Source: Saprospiraceae bacterium (lineage in GTDB: Bacteria; Bacteroidota; Bacteroidia; Chitinophagales; Saprospiraceae). Taken from it: a DNA stretch of 64,000 nucleotides. Positions 35,360 through 42,637 of the stretch are shown here, in pieces (the first letter of the stretch is position 1; each line of letters begins with the position of its first letter). Below the pieces are notes generated by a model. That model saw only the letters and a list, made by a program, of their open reading frames with translations. It had not been told where the DNA came from and did no database searches. The stretch is from NCBI GenBank assembly GCA_016787525.1, contig JAEUUP010000042.1:62001-126000 (forward strand), read 5' to 3'. The position numbers and the translations under genes were made by a program.

Positions 35360-36477
35360 TTTTTTAGCAGTGTTTTAATAATTGAAAAACAACCTGTTAT
35401 GATTAAAAAAACTGTCGCAAAAGGATCTTGCCAGATTAAATTGGATTGTGTTGTTGGGTGAAAAAAATCTCTCAGAACTTGTCGAACATGACCTGTTTTG
35501 ATACCATACAAAAGGTCGCCATTCATGAGCCAAGAGAAGCGAATTTGGGTTTTGTACTGAGGGGGTACTTTAGGCGTTTGACCCAAAGTGATTTCGATTA
35601 AAGGCACGGCGAAGTCGGCATTGGCTGCCACACAAAGGTCGTAAGAACCCCAAAATTTGGGATTCACTTCGAGCAAACGAGGTATGCCTTGTGCATCAAA
35701 TTTAAATTCGACCATCGCCACGCCATGCCATTTGGCAGTTGATAATAGGTTCTTTCCGTAAGTTCTAAGTAGCTCATTATCAATGCTTTCAGCAAAGCAG
35801 GCTGCGCCACCTTCTACAGGATATTCGCGCAAACGCAAGTGCATAAAATCGTGTATCAGAGTACCTTCGTTGTACAAAGCAAAATAACCTGCGCCACGTC
35901 CACTGATGTATTCTTGAATGATGAACCCCTCAGTAAAAGTTTGAAATTCGGCAAAAAAACGGAAAAAATCGCTTTCATTTTGCGCATAAGCCATGTGGTT
36001 TTCACCCTCTTTTGTTTTTTTAAAAACAACAGGGAATTGTAGTTCTTTGAGACAGAGGGTGGCTTGTTCGAGGGTTTGTGGGGCAAAAGTTTTTGGGACT
36101 GGAATACTGAGTTTTTGTGCTAAATCGTGTGTTAAAGCTTTATTTTCAAAAATTTTGAAAGCCGAGACATCAGCCAAAGGCAGTTTTGTATAACAACGAA
36201 TCTCTGCTGCATATTCGGCTAACCAACCTGTTTGAGGATAACCTATTGGTAAAACAACATCATAGGGTGATGTTTTTAGCAGTGTAATGAGTTGAGAAAC
36301 ATAATCTTTTGGGTTTTGGGTGTTGATAATGTGACGATGGCGACAATATTTTGTAAAAAATCCAACACTCAGCCAATGATGTGACACAATACCGACCTCA
36401 TAGCCAGCAGCACCAAGACAGCGGGCGACAGCGAGGGTTTGTTTGTAAGCACCATTGGTGAGTAAAATCTTAGGCAT
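35356..36477 (-). CDS. ATP-grasp enzyme with C-terminal membrane anchor
   Basis: The 373-residue carbamoyl-phosphate-synthase-like ATP-grasp ligase has an N-terminal preATP-grasp domain (LTNGAYKQTLAVARCLGAAGYEVGIVS) and an ATP-binding lysine loop (PVVFKKTKEGENHMAY). QEYISGRGAGYFALY and LLEVNPKFWGSYDLCVAANADF provide Mg-ATP ligands (Glu, Asn). The last ~20 residues (FATVFLIITGCFSIIKTLLKK) are hydrophobic with a basic tail, suggesting membrane anchoring. It probably joins a carboxylate to an amine on an unknown substrate. It overlaps the PHP gene by four bases. Its ATG lies only five bases from the divergent start of the deacetylase-like gene. Confidence 0.85.
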   Translation of the reverse strand: MPKILLTNGAYKQTLAVARCLGAAGYEVGIVSHHWLSVGFFTKYCRHRHIINTQNPKDYVSQLITLLKTSPYDVVLPIGYPQTGWLAEYAAEIRCYTKLPLADVSAFKIFENKALTHDLAQKLSIPVPKTFAPQTLEQATLCLKELQFPVVFKKTKEGENHMAYAQNESDFFRFFAEFQTFTEGFIIQEYISGRGAGYFALYNEGTLIHDFMHLRLREYPVEGGAACFAESIDNELLRTYGKNLLSTAKWHGVAMVEFKFDAQGIPRLLEVNPKFWGSYDLCVAANADFAVPLIEITLGQTPKVPPQYKTQIRFSWLMNGDLLYGIKTGHVRQVLRDFFHPTTQSNLIWQDPFATVFLIITGCFSIIKTLLKK

Positions 36478-36482
36478 AGTTG

Positions 36483-37778
36483 ATGATAACGGTTTATATA
36501 AAGCCCAATTCTTTGTTTACAAATCCTGCACGTTGGTTTGTTGGCTTTTTGGCACAGCACCTGCAAGCAAAATTGAGTACAACGGACAAAGATACTGAGA
36601 GGGTATTGAAAATTACAGATGAAGCTGATTCAGATGTGTGTTTGTCGCACAGGTTTTATGAAAACTTAGATAAAAAGATTTTCAATCACACGGTTCATTT
36701 TGCCAAAGAACCTTTGATTCGGGCAGAAAATGGGCGAATAGATTATGTGGCAACCATTTTTTATATGGTGAATTGTTTGCAAGAATATAGTGTTGGAAAT
36801 GAAGATTTAGATAAATACAATCGGTTTCGATATGAAAAAAGTTACCAAGCTAAATTTGGTATCATTCAAGAAAATAAAGTCAGTGACCTCATTGAAGAAT
36901 TTGTTCGAGATACGCCCATACTGAGGGGGGTATTTTTAGGAAAAACGAGGCGACCGTCGCAGATTTTTTTGACCCATGATATTGACACTTTGTATGCCTC
37001 TTTTGTCCAAGATGGCTTTTGGGCGATAAAACGAGGGCGGTTAGATATTTTATGTCGGTTGATAATCAATGAGTTATTGAAAAAACCAGCTTATTTTAAT
37101 ATTGATAAAATCTTGAAAATACACTCCGAATATGATTTAAAAAGCACATTTTTTTGGATTGTAACGCAAGGTAGAAGTGAAGATGGTATCAAAAATGCAG
37201 ATTATAAACTGCAAAATCAACGTGTTCAACAGGCTTTGATGAATATTCAAAAAGGCGGTTTTGAGGCCGGGTTGCACAAGAGTTCTTTGGATTTGAGTTT
37301 TGAAACGGAGTTTTCGCATTTGCCTAATCAGCATGTAAAAGCTAATCGGTATCATTTTTTGCGTTTTCAGTTGCCTCAGGCGTGGCAAACCATGTCCGAT
37401 TCAGGTGTTCGATTGGATGCGAGTTTGGGGTTTGCAGAGTGTTATGGCTTTCGCAACAACTATGGTTTGCCATTTCAACCCTACGATTTCCGAACAGGAG
37501 AAACAATGTCTTTGGTTGTCACCCCGTTGAATGTGATGGACGGTACATTATCGTATTATATGAAAGTGCCAGAAGCGAAAATAACGGAACATATTCTCGA
37601 TTTTTTTGAAAAAAACAAAGAAAACAGTGTGTTGAGTTTACTTTGGCACAATACAGAGTTTTCAGAATTTCGTTTCAAACCTTATTTGAAAGTGTATAAA
37701 GAGATACTAAAATATATTGTTGAGACGAAAATACAAACCGTTACTACACGTGATATACTTGCTTCGTTTGGGCACTGA
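36483..37778 (+). CDS. Polysaccharide deacetylase-like protein
   Basis: The 431-residue protein has a central IFLTHDIDTLY, the equivalent of the NodB-type TFDDG metal motif, preceded by ~150 residues of variable N-terminal domain. Also visible are FEAGLHKSSLDLSF (GxHxS-type region) and LSLLWHNTEFSEF near the end. These suggest a CE4-like deacetylase found in capsule or lipid-modification loci. I use ATG 36483 because an in-frame TTG at 36480 is a weaker start. The stop TGA is supplied by a dispersed word variant, CACTGAGGGGG at 37773-37783, and another copy at 36919 encodes ILRGV. It is divergent from the ATP-grasp gene. Confidence 0.78.
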   Translation: MITVYIKPNSLFTNPARWFVGFLAQHLQAKLSTTDKDTERVLKITDEADSDVCLSHRFYENLDKKIFNHTVHFAKEPLIRAENGRIDYVATIFYMVNCLQEYSVGNEDLDKYNRFRYEKSYQAKFGIIQENKVSDLIEEFVRDTPILRGVFLGKTRRPSQIFLTHDIDTLYASFVQDGFWAIKRGRLDILCRLIINELLKKPAYFNIDKILKIHSEYDLKSTFFWIVTQGRSEDGIKNADYKLQNQRVQQALMNIQKGGFEAGLHKSSLDLSFETEFSHLPNQHVKANRYHFLRFQLPQAWQTMSDSGVRLDASLGFAECYGFRNNYGLPFQPYDFRTGETMSLVVTPLNVMDGTLSYYMKVPEAKITEHILDFFEKNKENSVLSLLWHNTEFSEFRFKPYLKVYKEILKYIVETKIQTVTTRDILASFGH

Positions 37779-37872
37779 GGGGGTGTTTGGAAATCGGATT
37801 TTTAGAGAAAGTTGGCTTATTTTAAAATATCAAAGCATCGTAATTTGCATTATTGTCTTTAGGAAAATCTAA

Positions 37873-37894
37873 TGTCTCTCGTTGTTGAGGGACA
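37873..37894 (+). other. Small hairpin in the DAHP synthase leader
   Basis: TGTCTCTC and GAGGGACA pair (one G-T) around GTTGTT, 48 bases before the start of the DAHP synthase-chorismate mutase gene. No T-tract follows. A regulatory role is possible but unproven. Confidence 0.3.
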
Positions 37895-37941
37895 CATTGA
37901 ATAAAATCAGTTTTTTATCAAGTTAAAAAAAGAGAAAAATC

Positions 37942-39039
37942 ATGGAATTGAAACCTTTTTTAGAAGTACAGAAAAAACGTCCTTTTTTAATTGCAGGTCC
38001 TTGTTCGGCTGAGACGGAGGGGCAAGTAATGAGTATTGCTCGCGATTTGGCAGCTCAGGGTAATGTTGACCTTTTCCGCAGTGGTATTTGGAAACCTCGT
38101 ACACGCCCAGGCATGTTTGAAGGCGTAGGTAGCGAAGGTTTGCGTTGGTTGAAACGTGTGAAAGAAGAAACAGGCTTGCGCACCACCGTCGAAGTTGCGA
38201 ATGCCCACCACGTTTACGAAGCCTTGAAATTTGGCGTTGACGTGTTGTGGATAGGTGCGCGTACGACGGTCAACCCGTTTTCGGTGCAAGAAATTGCTGA
38301 TGCACTGAGAGGGGTGGACATCCCTGTGATGATTAAAAACCCGATTAATCCCGACTTAGAGTTGTGGTTGGGTGCATTCGAGCGTTTGAACAAAGTAGGT
38401 ATCACTCGTTTGGCGGCGATTCATCGCGGCTTTTCGTCGGCTGCAAAAACGCAGTATCGCAACGTGCCACACTGGGAAATTGCCATCGAACTGATGCGCC
38501 GTTTGCCTAACTTGCCGATTATTGGCGACAATTCGCACATTTGTGGCAACCGTCACATGTTGGAAGAAGTGGCTCAAGAAATGATGGATTTGAACTTTGA
38601 TGGCCTCATCACGGAAGTTCACTGCAATCCAGACGAGGCTTGGTCGGATGCAAAACAGCAAATCACGCCTGACCGCTACCAAGAGTTGATTGGTAATTTG
38701 GTATTGCGTGCCGAAAAAGATGCGGGTTTCTTAAACTCTATCGAGGCTTTGCGTGTGCAAATTGACCAAATTGACAACGAGTTGCTCAATCTTTTGGGCA
38801 AACGTATGGGCTTTGCTTCAGAAATTGGCGAATACAAAAAACGCAACAATATCGCCATTCTACAAACAGGTCGTTGGAACGAGATTTTGAACTCAGCGGT
38901 TCAAAAAGGTCGCCAACGCGGTTTGAGCGATGAGTTTGTGATTCAGTTGTTGACAGCGATTCACCAAGAGTCAATTCGCCGCCAAACTCTGGTAATGAAC
39001 GAGCATGAAGCGACAGAAGCAGCCATGGCCGCAAAATAA
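37942..39039 (+). CDS. DAHP synthase fused to type II chorismate mutase
   Basis: Residues ~1-265 are a KDO8P-synthase-like (class I-beta) 3-deoxy-7-phosphoheptulonate synthase: LIAGPCSAETEGQV, FRSGIWKPRTRPGMFEGVGSEGL, VLWIGARTTVNPF, IHRGFSS and NLPIIGDNSHICGNR. Residues ~275-360 are an AroQ chorismate mutase helix bundle (LRVQIDQIDNELLNLLGKRMGFASEIGEYKKRNNI). The fusion performs the first shikimate step and the branch toward prephenate, allowing prephenate to inhibit the first step. It feeds the pheA and tyrA enzymes encoded upstream. No exact motif copy lies inside; a near match (CACTGAGAGGGG) is at 38303. Confidence 0.95.
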   Translation: MELKPFLEVQKKRPFLIAGPCSAETEGQVMSIARDLAAQGNVDLFRSGIWKPRTRPGMFEGVGSEGLRWLKRVKEETGLRTTVEVANAHHVYEALKFGVDVLWIGARTTVNPFSVQEIADALRGVDIPVMIKNPINPDLELWLGAFERLNKVGITRLAAIHRGFSSAAKTQYRNVPHWEIAIELMRRLPNLPIIGDNSHICGNRHMLEEVAQEMMDLNFDGLITEVHCNPDEAWSDAKQQITPDRYQELIGNLVLRAEKDAGFLNSIEALRVQIDQIDNELLNLLGKRMGFASEIGEYKKRNNIAILQTGRWNEILNSAVQKGRQRGLSDEFVIQLLTAIHQESIRRQTLVMNEHEATEAAMAAK

Positions 39040-39070
39040 TCTGATAATTCATTTTGCAGTTGTCATACAA

Positions 39071-39111
39071 GGCAAGACACCCCTCAGTATAGCTGGTGTT
39101 TTGCCTTTTTT
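39071..39111 (+). terminator. Intrinsic terminator whose loop carries the dispersed motif
   Basis: GGCAAGACACC (39071-39081) pairs with GGTGTTTTGCC (39095-39105), one G-T pair, followed by six Ts. The loop contains most of the reverse word CCCCTCAGTA (39080-39089). This is the terminator of the DAHP synthase-chorismate mutase gene. Confidence 0.8.
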
Positions 39112-39317
39112 CATTCTAAGAAAAATAATCAATACCATAAAAAAGGTATTTTTAAAAAAATAATAGAAAAAAATGATGTTTCTATAAGCTTGTTTTTAAA
39201 ATATTTTTTCACAATTATTGAGATTTTTATTGAATTAAAAAATTGATTATCAAATTTTTATGATTTTTTAACTTATTTTTATTTTGAAAAAAAAACTCAC
39301 AATGCGTCTAAAATGTC

Positions 39318-39349
39318 TTTGCATAATCGTACACGGTATCTCATCTTTG
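39318..39349 (+). promoter_or_regulatory. Promoter for a small transcript upstream of mutL
   Basis: TTTG at 39318-39321 and CATCTTTG at 39342-39349 (one mismatch from TAnnTTTG) are 20 bases apart. The start site would be near 39356, ten bases before an ATGTTCATGGGATTA sequence. Confidence 0.55.
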
Positions 39350-39355
39350 TACTGT

Positions 39356-39575
39356 GTTCAAGGATATGTTCATGGGATTATTCTTTTTGCTGTCGCCAGC
39401 AAGCCGTAGTTCTTTAAGTTTCGAATTTTATAAACAAAACAAACGTAGTTTTCTGTGAGAAATACACCATGAGAAAACTATACAAACACTCTGAACTGCC
39501 CTTTGAAATACAGGGGAATTTCATGGGTAATTAACCAAATATTAAATATTACGGCTTGCTGATGGCGATTTTTGG
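39356..39575 (+). ncRNA. Candidate structured small RNA in the mutL upstream region
   Basis: Long-range pairing joins TCGCCAGCAAGCCGTA (39393-39408) to TACGGCTTGCTGATGGCGA (39550-39568), perfect except for a 3-base bulge. The second arm is followed by five Ts. Inside, TAGTTTTCT (39446-39454) pairs with AGAAAACTA (39472-39480), and CCCT/AGGG forms another small stem. A matching promoter lies directly upstream. The sequence does not resemble RNase P, SRP or tmRNA. It also contains two TTCATGGG elements (39369, 39521). Confidence 0.5.
39366..39458 (+). CDS. Possible 30-residue peptide beginning MFMGL
   Basis: The ORF starts with the same ATGTTCATGGGATTA seen at 18519 and 39694. Here it continues through a hydrophobic FFLLSP stretch into a basic, aromatic C-terminus (FEFYKQNKRSF) before TGA at 39456-39458. 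AAGGAT precedes the ATG. A short hydrophobic-then-basic peptide could be a leader or a small membrane-active product. It overlaps the proposed structured RNA, so coding is uncertain. Confidence 0.3.
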   Translation: MFMGLFFLLSPASRSSLSFEFYKQNKRSFL

Positions 39576-39693
39576 AATGGTAAAGAGTGACGATTAATAT
39601 AAAAAGCATCACCTAAACAAACACCTGAAAAACATTAAAAATACCTCCTTTTGTCGTTAGAAATTAAGAAATTCGGTTTTCGAGTTAAGAAAT

Positions 39694-39754
39694 ATGTTCA
39701 TGGGATTATAATTTGTTGTGGCGGGCTGGCATCAATGCTGCCCGTTTTTTTTTT
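39694..39754 (+). ncRNA. Second MFMGL micro-ORF plus orphan terminator
   Basis: ATGTTCATGGGATTATAA (39694-39711) encodes MFMGL and stop. TTTGTTGT follows, then an imperfect GC stem (CGGGC 39722-39726 with GCCCG 39740-39744, and GCAT with ATGC inside) and ten Ts followed by GCCC. It closely matches the 18519 copy. No gene ends just upstream, so it likely ends a separate small transcript. Confidence 0.45.
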
Positions 39755-39891
39755 GCCCTTACTCCTAAAAACTTCTATTAAGTTGAGAACTTGGTCTAAG
39801 TAATCCCTATAAAATGCGCAAAAAACTGTACTTTTACGGTTCGATACCCTTTTGATACTAAGGGGTTCTAAAAGAAATCTAACCATTGACT

Positions 39892-41832
39892 ATGACTGAT
39901 GTGATACAACTTCTTCCCGATTCCATTGCCAATCAGATTGCCGCAGGCGAGGTCATACAACGACCTGCTTCTGCAGTGAAAGAGTTGTTGGAAAATGCAA
40001 TAGATGCAGGAGCAAGTTCTGTGAAATTGATATTAAAAGACGCTGGTAAAACCTTGATACAAGTTATTGACGACGGTTGTGGTATGTCTGAAACGGATGC
40101 ACGCATGAGTTTTGAACGCCATGCGACTTCGAAAATTAGAACCTCAGACGATTTGTTCAATATACGCACTATGGGCTTTAGGGGTGAAGCTTTGGCTTCG
40201 ATTGCCTCGATTGCCCAAGTCGAGTTGCGCTCTCGCCGTCGTACCGATGAATTGGGCACAAAAATCGTTATCGAAGGTTTTGAACTCAAAGAACAAGAGC
40301 CTTGTCAAACACCCGTTGGTACTAATTTTCAGATAAAAAACCTCTTTTTTAATGTGCCTGCACGACGTAACTTCCTGAAATCCAATACAGTAGAGATGCG
40401 TCATGTACTCGATGAGTTTGAGCGAGTGGCTATAGCGAACCCCTCAGTATTTATGTCCTTGCACCATAACGGAACTGAGATTTTTCACCTGCCCGCGGGC
40501 AATTTGCGGCAGCGATTGGTGGGTGTGTTTGGCAAAGAAACCAATAAAAAGCTGGTGCCAATACAAGAAGAAACTGATGTCGTGACCCTGACAGGGTTTG
40601 TCGGTAAGCCTGAGTTTGCTAAAAAAACACGTGGAGAGCAGTTCTTTTTTGTTAACAATCGGTTCATTAAAAGCCAATATCTGAATCATGCTGTTCAAGC
40701 GGCTTTTGAAGATGTGATTGTGAAAGATGCTTTTCCGATGTATTTTATTTTCATCGAAATTGATCCATCGCGCATTGATATTAACGTGCATCCGACCAAA
40801 CAGGAAATAAAATTTGAAGATGAACGTCTGGTCTATAATTACTTGAAAGTGGCTGTTCGTCATGCTTTGGGACAGAATGCCGTGACACCTATGCTCGATT
40901 TTGATAGTGATGCAGGTCTGATGAACAACTATGTGATACCTCGAGGTGGTGCAAAAAATAATCTGATAACGGGTGATTCTTTTGCACCTTCGCAAACAGT
41001 ATCGAGTCAATTTACGAAAGTTAAAAATGACTTAAACTTCAAAAAACCGTCGCAATTGGAGCGTTCCAATCTTGAAAATTGGCAAACTTTGTACGACGGC
41101 ATCAGTTTTAAGACGGAAGAAATCACCGAAGACGAAACAGACGAATCTTTTGATGTAAATACAGAATTTTCGTTTTCGATGAATATGGCAACGGTTGAGA
41201 GCAATTTTGACGAGACGGAACATGCACCAGAATTGGATGATACTGAGGGGTCGTTTTCGAAGCAACAACGTGAGCCTTATCAGATTCATAATATGTACAT
41301 CGTCAACCATCTAAAGTCGGGTTTTATTCTCATTGACCAACAAGCAGCGAGTGAAAGGATACTTTATGAACGGTTTTTGATGCAATTAGCCGATAAACCT
41401 GTTGCAACGCAAAAGCAGCTTTTTCCTAAAACTATTTATTTTTCACCCAATGATGCAGCTGTTTTGCGCGAAATATTGCCCGAAATCAACAAGTTAGGCT
41501 TCGATATTCAAGAATTTGGCGGCGAAAGTTTTATTGTTCACGGCTTGCCAAGTGATTGGCAAGGTGAAAAAGAGGAACAAAAAGCCATTGAAAAATTGTT
41601 AGAACAGTACAAAATCGAAGTCAATATGAAATTGGATATTGACGAGCGGATTGCGGCAACTATGGCACGGTCGAATGCTATCAAACGAGGCTCACCCCTC
41701 AGTATTTTAGAGATGCAAGAGCTGATAGACCAACTTTTTGCTTGCGATATGCCGTTCAAAAGTCCTTCTGGACGCAATTGTTTTATCACTTACGATTTGG
41801 AATCTTTGCAACAGCAGTTTTTGAGTCAATAA
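39892..41832 (+). CDS. mutL: DNA mismatch repair protein MutL
   Basis: ATG 39892 gives the canonical N-terminus (IQLLPDSIANQIAAGEVIQRPASAVKELLENAIDAGA). GHKL ATPase motifs are complete: ENAIDAG, DDGCGM, HATSKI and TMGFRGEALASIASIAQ. Residues ~330-440 are a variable linker, and the C-terminal dimerisation domain covers ~450-646. In that domain I see no clear DQHA(X)2E(X)4E endonuclease motif; the corresponding segment reads LIDQQAASERILYE, so Q replaces H. MutL couples MutS mismatch detection to strand removal. Motif copies at 40440 (NPSV), 41241 (TEGS, linker) and 41695 (PLSI). An imperfect word TACTAAGGGG lies upstream at 39856. Confidence 0.95.
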   Translation: MTDVIQLLPDSIANQIAAGEVIQRPASAVKELLENAIDAGASSVKLILKDAGKTLIQVIDDGCGMSETDARMSFERHATSKIRTSDDLFNIRTMGFRGEALASIASIAQVELRSRRRTDELGTKIVIEGFELKEQEPCQTPVGTNFQIKNLFFNVPARRNFLKSNTVEMRHVLDEFERVAIANPSVFMSLHHNGTEIFHLPAGNLRQRLVGVFGKETNKKLVPIQEETDVVTLTGFVGKPEFAKKTRGEQFFFVNNRFIKSQYLNHAVQAAFEDVIVKDAFPMYFIFIEIDPSRIDINVHPTKQEIKFEDERLVYNYLKVAVRHALGQNAVTPMLDFDSDAGLMNNYVIPRGGAKNNLITGDSFAPSQTVSSQFTKVKNDLNFKKPSQLERSNLENWQTLYDGISFKTEEITEDETDESFDVNTEFSFSMNMATVESNFDETEHAPELDDTEGSFSKQQREPYQIHNMYIVNHLKSGFILIDQQAASERILYERFLMQLADKPVATQKQLFPKTIYFSPNDAAVLREILPEINKLGFDIQEFGGESFIVHGLPSDWQGEKEEQKAIEKLLEQYKIEVNMKLDIDERIAATMARSNAIKRGSPLSILEMQELIDQLFACDMPFKSPSGRNCFITYDLESLQQQFLSQ

Positions 41833-41937
41833 ACTTATTTGGAAAAAGTACAAAGATTTTAAGTACAAATACTCTCAAAATATTGTTTATCATATTATTA
41901 TAAAAATAATTAAATTAATTTAAAAAATCAATATATC

Positions 41938-42558
41938 GTGGGACAGCAACTTTATTTAACACCCGTTGTGCGCATCCTTTTAATAATTAACATTGGTCTT
42001 TTTATTATTACCAATGTTTTTAGTTTTTTACATCCTTTACTCTGTGTTTATTTCCCAACATCTAATCTTTTTCAACCTTTTCAGATATTGACGCACATGT
42101 TTATGCATCATGGGCTGGGACATATTTTTTTCAATATGTTTGGTTTGATTACATTCGGACCTATGATAGAACTTGTATGGAAAGAGCAAAGATTCCTTTT
42201 TTATTATCTATTTTGTGGTATTGGTGCACTATTACTTCAATGGGGTGCTTATTATTGGGAAATTAGTAATGGTATAATGCCTATAGAAGTTGCAGAAATA
42301 ATACAGCTCGCAGGGGCATCGGGTTGTTTATATGGCTTATTAGTGGCTTTTGCGATGCTATATCCAAATAATCAAGTGGGGCTTATGTTCATTCCTATTT
42401 ATATCAAGGCTAAATATGCGGTTCCTGCTTTTGCTATTTTGGAAATATTTTTAGGATTTGGAAGGTTTGAGCAAGGTATCGCACATTTTGCTCATGTTGG
42501 TGGCGCATTATTTGGCTTGATTTTGATACTATTTTGGAGACGTAAATCTATGTTGTAA
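41938..42558 (+). CDS. Rhomboid-family intramembrane serine protease (first of two)
   Basis: The 206-residue protein has about six transmembrane segments. The nucleophile Ser is in LAGASGCLYGLLVAFAML, the catalytic His in HFAHVGGALFGLILIL, and the loop-1 region includes HMFMHHGLGHIFFNMFGL. Rhomboids cut transmembrane substrates within the membrane. The start is GTG at 41938 with no ATG nearby. It is followed 79 bases later by a second rhomboid gene. AT-rich codon use is stronger than in neighbours, and no motif copy is present. Confidence 0.9.
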   Translation: MGQQLYLTPVVRILLIINIGLFIITNVFSFLHPLLCVYFPTSNLFQPFQILTHMFMHHGLGHIFFNMFGLITFGPMIELVWKEQRFLFYYLFCGIGALLLQWGAYYWEISNGIMPIEVAEIIQLAGASGCLYGLLVAFAMLYPNNQVGLMFIPIYIKAKYAVPAFAILEIFLGFGRFEQGIAHFAHVGGALFGLILILFWRRKSML

Positions 42559-42637
42559 ACAAGCTTGTTTTTAAGGGAATAGCGGAAATATCAAAATATT
42601 TAATTTTTGAAATTTAAAATCTTGAAATTTTTATAAA

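Noticed and set aside
36593-36603. TACTGAGAGGG, a near match to the dispersed word
   Set aside because: It has an extra A inside the G-run and was not counted. The same applies to CACTGAGAGGGG at 38303, TACTAAGGGG at 39856 and CACTCAGTATT near 53363.
40444-41010. 188-codon ORF on the minus strand
   Set aside because: It lies opposite the well-conserved mutL coding sequence and its translation is Cys/Phe-rich and unlike a protein; shadow frame.
41845-41880. Partial similarity of AAGTACAAAGATTTTAAG to the aceB-aceA hairpin
   Set aside because: Only a short AT-rich match with no stem; likely chance.
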